Shown here: positions 45,920 to 55,875 of the stretch, piece after piece
Numbering within the stretch: the stretch's first letter is position 1
Layout of the letters: each line of letters starts with the position of its first letter
From: Frankiales bacterium
GTDB taxonomy: Bacteria > Actinomycetota > Actinomycetes > Mycobacteriales > SCTD01
Length of the DNA: 64,000 nucleotides
NCBI GenBank assembly: GCA_025966135.1
Contig: JAOPVP010000042.1
Coordinates: 83,939-147,938, forward strand
Direction: 5' to 3'
The notes under the pieces: generated by a model
The model's database searches: none
What the model was told of the DNA's origin: nothing
Seen by the model: only the letters and a program-made list of their open reading frames with translations
Translations under genes and position numbers: made by a program

Positions 45920-47443
45920 ATGTTCGACACGCTGAGCGACCGGCTCGACAAGGTCTTCACCTCGTTGCGGGGCAAGGGTCGGTTGTCCGACGCCGACGTC
46001 GACGCGACGGCGCGCGAGATCCGCATCGCCCTGCTCGAGGCCGACGTCGCGCTGCCCGTGGTCAAGGCGTTCATCGCTGCGGTCAAGGAGCGGGCAGCAG
46101 GCGAGGAGGTCTCCAAGGCCCTCAACCCGGCTCAGCAGGTCATCAAGATCGTCAATGAGGAGCTCGTCGGGATCCTGGGCGGCGAGACCCGCCTCATCCG
46201 CTACGCCAAGTCGCCGCCCACGGTGATCATGCTCGCCGGTCTCCAGGGCGCCGGGAAGACCACCCTCGCCGGCAAGCTCGCGACGTGGCTCAAGGCCCAG
46301 GGGCACGCGCCGCTGCTGGTGGCCTGCGACCTCCAGCGCCCCAACGCGGTCACCCAGCTGCAGGTCGTCGGGGACCAGGCCGGCGTCGACGTCCTCGCGC
46401 CGTACGCCGGCTCCGGTGTCGGTGACCCAGTCGACGCGGCCCGGCAGGGCGTCGAGCACGCCAGGCGGATGCACCACGACGTCGTCATTGTCGACACCGC
46501 CGGACGGCTCGGCATCGATGCCGACCTCATGCAGCAGGCGGCGGACATCCGCGACGCCGTCCAGCCCGACGAGGTGCTGTTCGTCGTCGACGCGATGATC
46601 GGCCAGGACGCGGTCACGACCGCGCAGGCCTTCCAGGAGGGCGTCGGCTTCACCGGCGTGGTCCTGACCAAGCTCGACGGTGACGCCCGCGGTGGTGCCG
46701 CGTTGTCGGTGCGCCACCTCACCGGCCAGCCGATCCTGTTCGCCTCCACCGGCGAGAAGCTCGGCGACTTCGACGTCTTCCATCCCGAGCGGATGGCCTC
46801 GCGCATCCTCGGCATGGGTGACGTCCTCACGCTCATCGAGACCGCCGAGAAGCACTTCGACTCCGAGCAGGCCGAGAAGGCCGCAGCCAAGCTCCAGAGC
46901 GGCGAGGGCTTCGACCTCGAGGACTTCCTCGAGCAGATGCAGCAGATCAAGAAGATGGGGTCGCTGACCTCGCTGCTCGGGATGCTCCCGGGGATGGGCC
47001 AGATGAAGGACGCCCTCGCGCAGGTCAAGGACGGCGACCTCGACCGGATCACGGCGATCATCCGGTCGATGACGCCCCAGGAGCGGCGTGACCCGAAGGT
47101 CCTGAACGGGTCGCGTCGCGTGCGCATCGCCAAGGGCTCAGGGACCTCGGTCCCGGAGGTCAACAACCTCGTAGACCGGTTCGCCGAGGCGTCCAAGATG
47201 ATGAAGCAGATGGCCGGCGGCATGCCGGGGATGCCTGGTATGCCCGGCATGCCGGGGGTGGGGCGCAAGGCCAAGCGCGCCCAGCAGGGCAAGAAAGGCA
47301 AGAAGGGCCCGGGTCGCGCCGGTGGCGGCCCGTCCCGCCAGGAGCCCACGCTTCCGCAGCTGCCGCCCGCCGCGCCCAACCCGTTGGGTCTCCCGCAGGG
47401 CAGCCAGGACCCCGACCCACTGGGGCTCTACCGCAACCGCTGA
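45920..47443 (+). CDS. ffh: Signal recognition particle protein Ffh
   Basis: 507 residues. N domain, then G domain with [18 protein letters not shown] near 107, [25 protein letters not shown] and [13 protein letters not shown]; the methionine-rich M domain (from about 300) includes [20 protein letters not shown] and the RNA-binding [11 protein letters not shown]. The tail holds [12 protein letters not shown] repeats and a basic, proline-rich end. It binds 4.5S RNA and signal sequences and hands ribosomes to FtsY. ATG 45920; a -10-like TACCCT is nearby. Confidence 0.97.
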   Translation: MFDTLSDRLDKVFTSLRGKGRLSDADVDATAREIRIALLEADVALPVVKAFIAAVKERAAGEEVSKALNPAQQVIKIVNEELVGILGGETRLIRYAKSPPTVIMLAGLQGAGKTTLAGKLATWLKAQGHAPLLVACDLQRPNAVTQLQVVGDQAGVDVLAPYAGSGVGDPVDAARQGVEHARRMHHDVVIVDTAGRLGIDADLMQQAADIRDAVQPDEVLFVVDAMIGQDAVTTAQAFQEGVGFTGVVLTKLDGDARGGAALSVRHLTGQPILFASTGEKLGDFDVFHPERMASRILGMGDVLTLIETAEKHFDSEQAEKAAAKLQSGEGFDLEDFLEQMQQIKKMGSLTSLLGMLPGMGQMKDALAQVKDGDLDRITAIIRSMTPQERRDPKVLNGSRRVRIAKGSGTSVPEVNNLVDRFAEASKMMKQMAGGMPGMPGMPGMPGVGRKAKRAQQGKKGKKGPGRAGGGPSRQEPTLPQLPPAAPNPLGLPQGSQDPDPLGLYRNR

Positions 47444-47643
47444 GTCCGGCGGCCCGACCCCCGGTCAGAGCTCCGGCACCGAGCGGCTTACCGACCGACG
47501 CCGGCTTCTGGCACACTGGTGGGCGAGTCACCGCCACCGACGGCCCTCTACCCGTCGACGGCGCGTCCGCACGACGCGGCCGCGGCGCAACCCCACGCGC
47601 TGCTGGTCGCTCACCCACGCCTGTACGACTGGAGCTACACCCC

Positions 47644-48201
47644 GTGGCAACGAAGATCAAGTTGATGCGCCTCGGCAAGATGCGCGCCCCGTACTACCGC
47701 ATCGTCGTCGCTGATGCCCGCACCAAGCGTGACGGTCGCGTCATCGAGACGATCGGGAAGTACCACCCCAAGGAGAACCCCTCCTTCATCGAGGTCGACG
47801 CCGACCGTGCCGCGTACTGGCTGGGCGTCGGCGCGCAGCCGACCGAGCCGGTGCAGAAGATCCTGAGCAAGACCGGTGACTGGCAGAAGTTCAAGGGCGA
47901 GGCCGCTCCTGAGCCGCTGCTGGTCCGCGAGGCCCGGGTGGACAAGAAGGCCGCCTTCGAGGCCGCCGCCCTCGAGTCCGCGGCTGCCGCGGGTGCGGCG
48001 ACGACGCCCAAGAAGAAGGCGGCTCCCAAGAAGGCCGCCGAAGCCACCCCCGAGGCGCCCGCCGCCGAGGCTCCGGCCGAGGTGGCACCTGAGGCGGTTG
48101 CCGAGGCACCTCCCGCTGAGGCCGCTCCCGAGGCTCCTGAGGCTCCTGACGCCACGGAGGCTGTTGCCGAGACGGCCGCCGCCGAGACCGCGGCCGAGTA
48201 G
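47644..48201 (+). CDS. rpsP: 30S ribosomal protein S16 (bS16) with long Ala/Pro/Glu tail
   Basis: 185 residues, about twice the usual bacterial length. Residues 1-80 are bS16 ([40 protein letters not shown]). Residues about 105-185 are a low-complexity extension with a [17 protein letters not shown] stretch and many APAEVAPEA units; such tails are seen in several actinobacteria. GTG 47644. The 200-base leader contains a possible -10 CACACT at 47512-47517. TAGTG overlap with the KH-domain gene. Confidence 0.95.
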   Translation: MATKIKLMRLGKMRAPYYRIVVADARTKRDGRVIETIGKYHPKENPSFIEVDADRAAYWLGVGAQPTEPVQKILSKTGDWQKFKGEAAPEPLLVREARVDKKAAFEAAALESAAAAGAATTPKKKAAPKKAAEATPEAPAAEAPAEVAPEAVAEAPPAEAAPEAPEAPDATEAVAETAAAETAAE

Positions 48202-48434
48202 TGCTCGAGAGCGCCCTCGAGCACCTGGTCAAGGGCATCGTCGACAACCCTGACGACGTCACCGTCGACATGGTCTCGGGCCGGCGTGGCCGCACCCTCG
48301 AGGTGCGGGTCCACCCGGACGACCTGGGCAAGGTGATCGGCCGTTCCGGCCGCACCGCCAAGGCCCTGCGCACCGTCGTCGCCGCGATCGGCGGCAAGGG
48401 CGTGCGCGTCGACGTCGTCGACACCGACGCCTAG
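48201..48434 (+). CDS. khpA: KH-domain RNA-binding protein KhpA
   Basis: 77 residues, a single KH domain: VHPDDLGKVIGRSGRTAKAL contains the GxxG loop (IGRSG). LESALEHLVKGIVDNPDDV at the start is typical of KhpA, which with KhpB binds sRNAs and controls cell elongation in Gram-positives. GTG 48201 overlaps the rpsP stop (TAGTG). Placement between rpsP and rimM is conserved. Confidence 0.94.
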   Translation: MLESALEHLVKGIVDNPDDVTVDMVSGRRGRTLEVRVHPDDLGKVIGRSGRTAKALRTVVAAIGGKGVRVDVVDTDA

Positions 48435-48437
48435 CTC

Positions 48438-49094
48438 GTGCCCGGCCGACCCCGCGTGGCCGGGTCGCGCCGACCCGTAACCCCAGGACAAGCGAGCCCC
48501 GAGCCGGCCCAGCCCCCCACCGGGCTGAAGCCGGCTCCGGGCGTTCCTGAATCCCACGAGCTCATCGTGGTCGGACGCATCGGCCGTCCGCAGGGCATCA
48601 AGGGCGAGGTCACGGTCGAGGTCCGCACCGATGATCCCGACGAGCGCTTCGCGCCGGGAAGGCAGCTGCAGACCGACCCACCCGAGCGCGGTCCGTTGAC
48701 GATCGGCGCCTCGCGCCAGCAGGGCAGGTACCTGATCGTCTGGTTCGAGGGCCTCGCGGACCGCAACGCCGCCGAGCTGCTCCGGGACACCCTGCTGCTC
48801 GTCGACGTGGCCGACCTGCCGCCGCTCGCGGACGAGGACGAGTACTACGACACCCAGCTCATCGGCCTGGCCGCTGAGCTGGAGGACGGGTCGTCCCTGG
48901 GGGAGGTGACGGACGTGCTGCACCTGCCGGGAGGGGACGTCCTCGTCGTACGACGACGTCATGGGACGGAGGCCCTGGTGCCGTTCGTACGGGCCATCGT
49001 GCCGACTGTCGACCTCACCCGTCGGCGCGTCGTCGTCGTCCCGCCCGGGGGCCTGCTGGCCCTCAGCGACCCGGACCCGGAAGCCGACGACTGA
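48438..49094 (+). CDS. rimM: Ribosome maturation factor RimM
   Basis: 218 residues. The RimM domain begins ELIVVGRIGRPQGIKGEVTV and the PRC barrel contains DEYYDTQLIGL and LPGGDVLVVRRRHGTEALVP. It assists 30S head assembly near S19. GTG 48438 yields a 40-residue Pro-rich N-terminal extension; GTG 48567 would give a conventional N-terminus, so the true start is uncertain. TGATG overlap with trmD. Confidence 0.94.
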   Translation: MPGRPRVAGSRRPVTPGQASPEPAQPPTGLKPAPGVPESHELIVVGRIGRPQGIKGEVTVEVRTDDPDERFAPGRQLQTDPPERGPLTIGASRQQGRYLIVWFEGLADRNAAELLRDTLLLVDVADLPPLADEDEYYDTQLIGLAAELEDGSSLGEVTDVLHLPGGDVLVVRRRHGTEALVPFVRAIVPTVDLTRRRVVVVPPGGLLALSDPDPEADD

Positions 49095-49837
49095 TGCAGA
49101 TCGACGTGGTCAGCATCTTTCCCGACTACCTCGCCCCGCTGCGGCTCTCCCTGGTCGGCAAGGGGATCGAGAAGGGCATCGTGGACCTGCGCGTCCACGA
49201 CCTGAGGGACGAGACCGACGACGTGCACCGCACCGTCGACGACAGCCCGTACGGCGGTGGGCCGGGCATGGTGATGAGGCCGGAGCCGTGGGGCCGCACC
49301 CTCGATCGGATCGTTGCCGCGGGAGGCCCGTCAGCACGTCCGCGTCTGGTCGTGCCCACCCCGGCCGGCAGGCCCTTCACGCAGCAGCTCGCCGAGGAGC
49401 TCAGCACCGAGCCGTGGCTGGCGTTCGCCTGCGGCCGCTACGAAGGCATCGACCACCGCGTCGTCGAGCGGGCTGCGCGGACCATGGCCGTCGAGGAGGT
49501 GTCCCTCGGCGACTACGTCCTGGCCGGGGGCGAGGTGGCGGTCCTCGTCGTCGTGGAGGCGGTCGCCCGGCTCCTGCCGGGCGTGCTCGGCAATGCCGAG
49601 TCCCACCAGGACGACTCGTTCTCGCACGGACTGCTCGAGGCCCCGGCCTACACCCGGCCGGCAGCCTGGGAGGGGCTCGAGGTACCACCGGTGCTGCTGT
49701 CCGGGGACCATGCCGCGATTGCCCGCTGGAGGAGAGACGTCAGCCTGCGGCGCACCGCCGTACGACGTCCGGAGCTGCTGGACCGGCTGGAAGGCGGCCT
49801 GTCCGAGCGTGACCAGCAGGCGCTGTTGGAGCCCTGA
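49094..49837 (+). CDS. trmD: tRNA (guanine37-N1)-methyltransferase
   Basis: 247-residue SPOUT-fold methyltransferase that makes m1G37 to keep reading frame. [20 protein letters not shown] start, [19 protein letters not shown], the SAM knot [20 protein letters not shown] and [20 protein letters not shown]. The C-terminal tRNA-binding domain is complete. ATG 49094 overlaps rimM. Confidence 0.97.
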   Translation: MQIDVVSIFPDYLAPLRLSLVGKGIEKGIVDLRVHDLRDETDDVHRTVDDSPYGGGPGMVMRPEPWGRTLDRIVAAGGPSARPRLVVPTPAGRPFTQQLAEELSTEPWLAFACGRYEGIDHRVVERAARTMAVEEVSLGDYVLAGGEVAVLVVVEAVARLLPGVLGNAESHQDDSFSHGLLEAPAYTRPAAWEGLEVPPVLLSGDHAAIARWRRDVSLRRTAVRRPELLDRLEGGLSERDQQALLEP

Positions 49838-49964
49838 CCGGACCCGGTCCCACCGCCAGACAGTTCTGTGGCACCATAGAGGGCTGTTGCGGGGCACTTC
49901 CCCCGCCTCCCTGATCTTCGCGTTCCGCTTCCGCGTGCGCGACCGCAATGAGAAGGCGACACCG

Positions 49965-50348
49965 ATGCACACCCTCGACGAGCTCGACAACGCCTCGCTG
50001 CGCAGCGACGTCCCCGACTTCCGGCCTGGCGACACGCTGGACGTCGGCGTTCGCGTGGTCGAGGGCAACCGCTCGCGCGTGCAGCGCTTCCAGGGCGTGG
50101 TCATCCGCCGCCAGGGTGGCGGTGCACGCGAGACGTTCACGGTCCGCAAGGTGAGCTTCGGTGTCGGCGTGGAGCGCACCTTCCCGGTGCACACCCCGGT
50201 CATCGAGGACATCAAGGTCGTCACCCGCGGTGACGTCCGGCGCGCGAAGCTCTACTACCTGCGCGAGCTGCGCGGCAAGAAGGCCAAGATCAAGGAGAAG
50301 CGCGACGTGCGTCCGGCTGCCGCCTCCGCTCCGGTCGCGGACGCCTGA
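49965..50348 (+). CDS. rplS: 50S ribosomal protein L19 (bL19)
   Basis: 127 residues: [40 protein letters not shown] and [20 protein letters not shown] are diagnostic. It lies at the 30S-50S interface. ATG 49965 has a 127-base leader containing GGCACCATAGAG (about 49870-49881) as a weak promoter candidate; no known leader RNA structure was recognised. Confidence 0.97.
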   Translation: MHTLDELDNASLRSDVPDFRPGDTLDVGVRVVEGNRSRVQRFQGVVIRRQGGGARETFTVRKVSFGVGVERTFPVHTPVIEDIKVVTRGDVRRAKLYYLRELRGKKAKIKEKRDVRPAAASAPVADA

Positions 50349-50388
50349 CCACGGCACGTCTGTCACGCGGTCTCCCGTTGAGCATCGC

Positions 50389-51240
50389 GTGACCTCAGCC
50401 AGCACGACCGCTCCCGTCGAGGTGCGCGCCCCCCAGCGGAGGCGCAGCGCCTGGCGGGAGTTGCCGTTCCTGGTGGTCCTGGCCGTGGTCCTGGCGCTGC
50501 TCATCAAGGCGTTCCTGCTGCAGGCCTTCTCGATCCCCTCCGGGTCGATGCAGCACACGCTGGAGGTCGGCGACCGGGTCCTCGTGAACAAGGTGGTCTA
50601 CGACTTCCGCGGGATCCACCGTGGCGAGGTCGTGGTGTTCAACGGCGTCAACGACTGGGCCCCCGAGGCCCAGGCCACCACCCCCAACGGCGTGGTCGGC
50701 AAGGTGCTGCGCCGGGTCGGGACGTTTCTCGGCGTGGTGTCCGATGACAAGGACTACATCAAGCGGGTCATCGGTCTGCCGGGCGACCGGGTGATGTGCT
50801 GCAGCCCGTCCGGCAACGTCGTCGTCACGCCGCCGGGCGGCCAACCGGTGGAGCTGCACGAGCCGTACCTGCTGGATGCCTCCGACGCGGCGGACCCGAA
50901 CAAGTGGTTCTGCGCGGACGGTCACGAGCGGTCGGCCTGCCCTCCCGGGGCAGCGGGTCTGCTGATCCCACAGGGCCGCCTGTTCGTCCTCGGTGACCAC
51001 CGGGGCGCGTCGGCCGACTCGCGCTACCACTACACGGACGCCTACCACGGCACGATCCCGATCAGCCGGGTCGTGGGGCGGGCGTTCCTGGTCGTCTACC
51101 CCCTGAACCATGCCAAGGTGCTCGGCGTCCCGGCCACGTTCACGCAGGCTCTCGCCGTACCCGGATCGCCGTTCGTGCTCGGGGGGCTGGGCGCCGTGCC
51201 CGTGACCTGGTTGCGGCATCGCCGGAGGCGGCCCCGCTGA
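50389..51240 (+). CDS. lepB: Signal peptidase I
   Basis: 283 residues. One N-terminal TM helix (LPFLVVLAVVLALLIKAFLL) precedes the catalytic serine S53 in SIPSGSMQHTL; the general base is K125 in DYIKRVIGLPGD. An actinobacterial insertion (about 140-185) with cysteines VMCC, WFC and SAC may form disulfides outside the cell; GDHRGASADSR is the last conserved box, and a second hydrophobic segment lies near the C-terminus. GTG 50389. It cleaves Sec signal peptides. Confidence 0.95.
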   Translation: MTSASTTAPVEVRAPQRRRSAWRELPFLVVLAVVLALLIKAFLLQAFSIPSGSMQHTLEVGDRVLVNKVVYDFRGIHRGEVVVFNGVNDWAPEAQATTPNGVVGKVLRRVGTFLGVVSDDKDYIKRVIGLPGDRVMCCSPSGNVVVTPPGGQPVELHEPYLLDASDAADPNKWFCADGHERSACPPGAAGLLIPQGRLFVLGDHRGASADSRYHYTDAYHGTIPISRVVGRAFLVVYPLNHAKVLGVPATFTQALAVPGSPFVLGGLGAVPVTWLRHRRRRPR

Positions 51241-51259
51241 GCCGTACGATCGTCCGGTC

Positions 51260-51718
51260 ATGACCACAGCTCCCGTCGATCGGCGCGCCGCCCGCGTCCT
51301 GCTCCTGGACCGGGAAGGGCGGCTGCTGCTGTTCCACGGTCATGACCCGCAGGACCTGTCCCGCGGCTCGTGGTGGTTCACGCCGGGCGGCGGGATCGAC
51401 GAGGGCGAGACCCCCGTCGAGGCTGCGGCTCGTGAGCTGCAGGAGGAGACCGGACTGGTCGTGGACCCGGCGGTGCTCGGCCAACGGGTGCACGACCGCA
51501 TCACGCTGTTCCCGTGGGGCGGCGTGAACTACCGGCAGATCGAGGACTACTTCGTGCTCCGCATCGACGCGCACGAGGTGGACACCGCGGGCTTCAACGC
51601 CATCGAGACCGCCGCCGTCCTGGGTCACAGGTGGTGGAGCCTGGATGAGCTCACCACGACGCAGGAGCGCATCTACCCGGGCGAGCTCACCGACCTGCTC
51701 GGGAGGGTGGCGTGCTGA
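51260..51718 (+). CDS. NUDIX hydrolase
   Basis: 152 residues. The Nudix box GGGIDEGETPVEAAARELQE lies near residue 46, continued by the ETG turn of the catalytic helix. The substrate (nucleoside diphosphate linked to X) cannot be deduced. ATG 51260 lies 19 bases after lepB. It overlaps rnhB by 7 bases. Confidence 0.9.
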   Translation: MTTAPVDRRAARVLLLDREGRLLLFHGHDPQDLSRGSWWFTPGGGIDEGETPVEAAARELQEETGLVVDPAVLGQRVHDRITLFPWGGVNYRQIEDYFVLRIDAHEVDTAGFNAIETAAVLGHRWWSLDELTTTQERIYPGELTDLLGRVAC

Positions 51719-52377
51719 CCGCGCCGCGGCCGGTGGTCCGCGCCGAGCACGGGTTGTGGGCCCTGGAACGGGTCCTGCAGAACCACGGCTTTCCCTTGGT
51801 CGCCGGTGCCGACGAGGCAGGCCGGGGAGCCTGCGCGGGCCCGCTGGTCGTCGCCGCGGTGGTGCTACCCGCCGGCAAGCGGGGTGAGGTCCCCGGTCTT
51901 GCCGACTCCAAGCTGCTCACCGAGAAGGCCCGCGAGCAGGCCTACGACGAGGTCGTCCGCCGGGCGCTGGCCTGGTCGGTGGTCGTCGTGCCCCCGCAGC
52001 AGGTCGACCGGGTCGGGCTGCACGTGATGAACGTCCGGGCGATGCGCCAGGCGGTGTCGCGGCTCGACCCCTGCCCGTCCTACGTCCTCACCGACGGGTT
52101 CCCGATCGCCGGCATGCCGGCCCCGTCGTTGGCTGTCTGGAAGGGCGACCGGGTAGCAGCTTGCGTGGCGGCGGCGTCGGTGGTCGCCAAGGTCACGCGG
52201 GACCGGATGATGGGCGAGCTGCACGGCCGGTTCCCGGCATACGAGTTCGCCAAGCACAAGGGCTACTCCACGCCGGAGCACATGGCGGCGCTGGCAGAGC
52301 ACGGGCCCTGCGAGGAGCACCGGTTCTCCTACGTCAACGTGCGGGCTGCCCTGATCGGGCAGGATGTGGCGTCGTGA
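51712..52377 (+). CDS. rnhB: Ribonuclease HII
   Basis: 221 residues. Active-site motif GADEAGRGACAGPLVVAAVV near 32 (DEAGRG), LADSKLLTEKAREQAYDEV, a third catalytic aspartate in YVLTDGFPI and the C-terminal HKGYSTPEHMAAL. It removes ribonucleotides embedded in DNA. GTG 51712 overlaps the NUDIX gene. Confidence 0.95.
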   Translation: MLTAPRPVVRAEHGLWALERVLQNHGFPLVAGADEAGRGACAGPLVVAAVVLPAGKRGEVPGLADSKLLTEKAREQAYDEVVRRALAWSVVVVPPQQVDRVGLHVMNVRAMRQAVSRLDPCPSYVLTDGFPIAGMPAPSLAVWKGDRVAACVAAASVVAKVTRDRMMGELHGRFPAYEFAKHKGYSTPEHMAALAEHGPCEEHRFSYVNVRAALIGQDVAS

Positions 52378-52384
52378 GCCCGAG

Positions 52385-52693
52385 ATGAGTGCCGAAGACC
52401 TCGAGAAGTACGAGACCGAGATGGAGCTGCAGCTCTACCGGGAGTACCGCGACATCGTCCGGCAGTTCGAGTGGGTGGTGGAGACCGAGCGCCGGTTCTA
52501 CCTCGCCAACGCCGTCGAGGTCGTCCCGCACACGTCCGACGGCGAGGTCTGGTTCGAGCTGACGCTCACCGACGCCTGGGTGTGGGACATGTACCGCCCC
52601 GCCCGCTTCGTGAAGACGGTCCGGGTCCTGACGTTCAAGGACGTCAACGTGGAGAAGCTCGAGAAGCCCGAGCTGGAGCTCCCCGGCGGCTGA
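52385..52693 (+). CDS. DUF2469 family protein
   Basis: 102 residues: MSAEDLEKYETEMELQLYRE, WVVETERRFYLANAVEVVPH, VWDMYRPARFVKTVRVLTF. This family is nearly universal in actinobacteria next to rnhB and has no established role; a KOW- or ribosome-related function has been suggested only by context. ATG 52385 is seven bases past rnhB. The following 84-base gap carries two TCCACA elements (near 52697 and 52713) but no other feature. Confidence 0.95.
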   Translation: MSAEDLEKYETEMELQLYREYRDIVRQFEWVVETERRFYLANAVEVVPHTSDGEVWFELTLTDAWVWDMYRPARFVKTVRVLTFKDVNVEKLEKPELELPGG

Positions 52694-52777
52694 TCCGTCC
52701 ACAACCCACGCGGTCGTCCACATCCTTGCCGCGAGCACCCCGAACCGGCGCGGCGAGCAGCACCTTCAGCGCCGGAG

Positions 52778-53146
52778 GTGGTGGGCATGGTGGACCGTCA
52801 AGCACTGGGCCGGTGGGGCGAGGACCTCGCGGCGCAGCACCTGGTGTCGGCGGGTTACGAGGTGCTGGCCCGCAACTGGAGGTGCCGCGAGGGCGAGCTC
52901 GACATCGTCGCTCGTCTCGACAACGCCCTCGTGTTCGTGGAGGTCAAGGCCCGCAGCGGGACCGGGTACGGCGAACCGGCCGAAGCCGTCAGCCGGCTGA
53001 AGGCCCGGCGCATCCACGTCCTGGCCGCGCGTTGGCTCACCGAGTGCCGGCCCCCCGGGTGGCACGACCTGCGCTTCGATGTCATCTCGATCGTCAAGCG
53101 CGGCAGCGCCGCGCCCGAGCTGCTGCACCTGCAGGGGGCGTTCTGA
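52778..53146 (+). CDS. UPF0102 (YraN) endonuclease-like protein
   Basis: 122 residues: ALGRWGEDLAAQHLVSAGYE, NWRCREGELDIVARLDNALV (with the ELD...EVK-like nuclease core) and VFVEVKARSG. YraN-type proteins have a Holliday-junction-resolvase/restriction-endonuclease fold; activity is unproven. GTG 52778 (or GTG 52787) with GGAGGTGGTG. TGATG overlap with comM, the usual neighbour. Confidence 0.92.
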   Translation: MVGMVDRQALGRWGEDLAAQHLVSAGYEVLARNWRCREGELDIVARLDNALVFVEVKARSGTGYGEPAEAVSRLKARRIHVLAARWLTECRPPGWHDLRFDVISIVKRGSAAPELLHLQGAF

Positions 53147-54684
53147 TGGCGCTCGCACACAGCTTCTCGGTGGCCCTCGTCGGGCTGGACGGGCACGTGG
53201 TGAAGGTCGAAGCCGATCTCGCGCAGGGAATTCCTGGGCTGTCCATCACGGGCCTGCCGGACGCCTCGCTCAACGAGGCCCGTGATCGGATCCGCGCGGC
53301 CGTCACCAACTCCGGGCAGGCCTGGCCGACGACCAAGAAGGTCACGATCGGCCTGTCCCCGGCGTCCCTGCCCAAGCGGGGGAGTGGTTTCGACATCGCG
53401 CTCGCGGCCGCCGTCCTGGCGGCCGACGGCATCGTGCCGGCATCGGAGCTGACGGACGTGCTGCTGCTGGGCGAGCTGGGACTCGACGGCAGCGTTCGCG
53501 GGGTCGCGGGGGTGCTGCCTGCCGTCCTCGCAGGGTCGCGACAGGGGTTCACCCGAGCGGTGGTGCCCATGGCCAACCTGGCCGAGGCCCAGCTCCTGCC
53601 GGGCATCACCGCCTACGGCGTCTCGACGCTTCGCAGCCTCGTGGCCCTGCTGCGCCGGGTGCCGTACGACGAGCCGGCGCCGCCGACCGCGCCCGTCCCG
53701 CCGCCCGACGAGCACCCGAAGGACTTCCTGGAGGTGGCCGGCCAACCGGTGGGACGGACCGCGTGCGAGGTCGCGGCCGCCGGGGGCCACAACCTGCTGA
53801 TGACCGGGCCGCCAGGATGCGGCAAGACGCTGCTCGCGGAGCGGGTGCCGGGGATCCTGCCGCTGCTGTCGCTGGACGAGTCGCTCGAGGTCACGGCGAT
53901 CCACTCAGTGGCCGAGCAGCTCCCGCCGGACGCGCCGCTGGTGTGCCGTCCGCCGTTTCAGGCGCCGCACCACGGCGCGACGGCGGCCTCGATCGTGGGT
54001 GGTGGCAGCGGCATCGCCCGGCCGGGGGCGGCCTCGCTCGCGCATCGCGGTGTGTTGTTCCTCGATGAGGCTCCGGAGTTCCGAGGCGGCGTGCTCGATG
54101 CCCTGCGGCAGCCGCTCGAGAGCGGGCGGATCAGCATCCGGCGGGTCGGCGGCACGGCGACCTACCCGGCCCGCTTCGCGCTCCTGCTGGCGGCCAACCC
54201 GTGCCCCTGCGCCAGGTCCGAGAGCTCCTGCACCTGTACGCCGGAGCGTCGGCGCAGCTACCTGTCGAGGCTGTCCGGCCCGCTGCTGGACCGCATGGAC
54301 ATCTCGGTGGGGCTCTCCGCCATCACGCGTCAGGAGGTCATGGCCGACCGAGGTTCGGGGGACTCGAGCGCGGACATGGCCGCGCGGGTGGCGCACGCCC
54401 GGGAGACCGCGCTGTGCCGGCTCGCCGGCACGCCGTGGCGGACCAATGGCGACGTGCCGCCGACGATCCTCGGTCAGCGGTGGCCGATCAAGCGTGCCGC
54501 ACTGGCTCGCGCCGGGTCGTTCATGGATGAGGGGCTGCTCACCGCCCGTGGCTTCGGTCGGGTGCAGCGGCTGGCGTGGACGCTCGCCGACCTCGCCGAC
54601 CGCGGTGAGCCGACCGAGGTGGAGGTCGACCTCGCGCTCAGCCTCCGGCTCGGTGACCTGTGGACCCGCCGGAGGGCGGCGTGA
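53146..54684 (+). CDS. comM: YifB/ComM Mg-chelatase-like AAA+ helicase
   Basis: 512 residues. An N-terminal LonC-like domain (residues 1-170; ADLAQGIPGLSITGLPDASL, IALAAAVLAADGIVP) precedes the AAA+ core with Walker A MTGPPGCGKTLLAERV near 221 and Walker B GVLFLDEAPEFRGGVLDALR; a cysteine cluster (CPCARSESSCTC) precedes the C-terminal magnesium-chelatase domain. ComM promotes branch migration in natural transformation. Encoded before dprA with ATG/GTGA overlaps. Confidence 0.94.
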   Translation: MALAHSFSVALVGLDGHVVKVEADLAQGIPGLSITGLPDASLNEARDRIRAAVTNSGQAWPTTKKVTIGLSPASLPKRGSGFDIALAAAVLAADGIVPASELTDVLLLGELGLDGSVRGVAGVLPAVLAGSRQGFTRAVVPMANLAEAQLLPGITAYGVSTLRSLVALLRRVPYDEPAPPTAPVPPPDEHPKDFLEVAGQPVGRTACEVAAAGGHNLLMTGPPGCGKTLLAERVPGILPLLSLDESLEVTAIHSVAEQLPPDAPLVCRPPFQAPHHGATAASIVGGGSGIARPGAASLAHRGVLFLDEAPEFRGGVLDALRQPLESGRISIRRVGGTATYPARFALLLAANPCPCARSESSCTCTPERRRSYLSRLSGPLLDRMDISVGLSAITRQEVMADRGSGDSSADMAARVAHARETALCRLAGTPWRTNGDVPPTILGQRWPIKRAALARAGSFMDEGLLTARGFGRVQRLAWTLADLADRGEPTEVEVDLALSLRLGDLWTRRRAA

Positions 54685-55868
54685 CGGTCGACGACGACGA
54701 ACGGTTGGCCCGCCTGGCGTTGGCCCGGGTCGCCGAGCCCGGGTCTCACGACGTCCACCTCGCCCTTCAGCAGGCGCCGGCGGCTGAGGTCTGGGCCTCG
54801 GTCAAGGCTGGTGCCCCGCTCGGCCAGCTCGGACAGCGGGCGCTCGACGGGATCGCCGGTCGGGTGGACGGATATGTGCCGGAGCGGGATCTCGAGCGCC
54901 TCGGGGACCTCGGGGGGAGGGTCATCTGCCCGGGTGATGACGAGTGGCCGGACGGCCTCGACTGGGGCCTCGGCGTCATGCAGGGGGACGTCAAGGGGAT
55001 GGCACCGCCCTGGGTGCTGCTGGTCCGTGGCCGGCACGACCTGCGGAAGGCCACCGCGACCTCGGTCGCCATCGTGGGCGCCCGCGCGGCGACCGCGTAC
55101 GGCACGCACGTCGCCGGCGAGCTGGCCTTCGCGCTGGCCGAGGCCGGGACGGCGGTCGTCTCCGGGGCCGCCTACGGCATCGACGGGGCCGCCCATCGCG
55201 GCGCCCTGACGGCCCGGGCTGCGCCCACGATCGCGGTGCTCGCGTGCGGCCTCGACATCGCCTACCCGCGTGGTCATGACCGCCTGTTGGCCCAGGTGGC
55301 GGAGAGCGGCTTGATCGTCAGCGAGGTGCCTCCGGGCTGCGCGCCGACCAGGGTGCGCTTCCTCGTGCGCAACCGGGTCGTCGCCGCCCTGACCCGCGGC
55401 ACCGTCGTCGTGGAGGCAGCGCTGCGCAGCGGCTCATTGTCGACCGCTAACCGGGCGCTGGACCTCGGACGCAAGGTGTTGGCCGTCCCGGGTCCGGTGA
55501 CGTCTGCGCAGTCCGCGGGTTGCCATGAGTGGATCCGCACGCAGCGGGCGGTGCTGGTCACCGACGCCGCCGAGGTCCTGGAGGTAGTCGGAGCAGCCGG
55601 GGAGCACCTGCTGCTGCCCAAGCGCGGTGCCGCGCATCCGCGCGACGCTCTCGACGAGACCGTCCGCCGGGTGCTCGACGCCGTACCCGTCAGGACAGCC
55701 GTGGGCGTGGCGCGCATCGCTCGGACCGCGGGCGTGCCGGCGCTCGTGGTGCAGCAGGTGCTGCCCTCGCTGCTCGTGGCGGGCCTCGTCGAGCAGCGGG
55801 ACGGGGCGTGGCGACTGACGACGCTCGGGGCTGCGGCGCCCGCCCAGGCAATGAGCGTGGCGCCTTGA
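54681..55868 (+). CDS. dprA: DNA-processing protein DprA
   Basis: 395 residues. The Rossmann-like core has [58 protein letters not shown] and [20 protein letters not shown]; a C-terminal winged-helix (from about 310) is present. DprA loads RecA on incoming single strands. With comM next to it, a basic set for handling taken-up DNA exists, but no uptake pseudopilus genes are in the window; the pair is widespread in non-competent actinobacteria. GTG 54681. Confidence 0.95.
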   Translation: MTVDDDERLARLALARVAEPGSHDVHLALQQAPAAEVWASVKAGAPLGQLGQRALDGIAGRVDGYVPERDLERLGDLGGRVICPGDDEWPDGLDWGLGVMQGDVKGMAPPWVLLVRGRHDLRKATATSVAIVGARAATAYGTHVAGELAFALAEAGTAVVSGAAYGIDGAAHRGALTARAAPTIAVLACGLDIAYPRGHDRLLAQVAESGLIVSEVPPGCAPTRVRFLVRNRVVAALTRGTVVVEAALRSGSLSTANRALDLGRKVLAVPGPVTSAQSAGCHEWIRTQRAVLVTDAAEVLEVVGAAGEHLLLPKRGAAHPRDALDETVRRVLDAVPVRTAVGVARIARTAGVPALVVQQVLPSLLVAGLVEQRDGAWRLTTLGAAAPAQAMSVAP

Positions 55869-55875
55869 CCGTGCG

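Noticed and set aside
49838..49964. L19 leader RNA before rplS
   Set aside because: The gap is long enough, but I could not see a convincing conserved structure.
53146..55868. comM-dprA considered as proof of natural competence
   Set aside because: Both genes are widespread in actinobacteria lacking known transformation, and no uptake genes are in the window.
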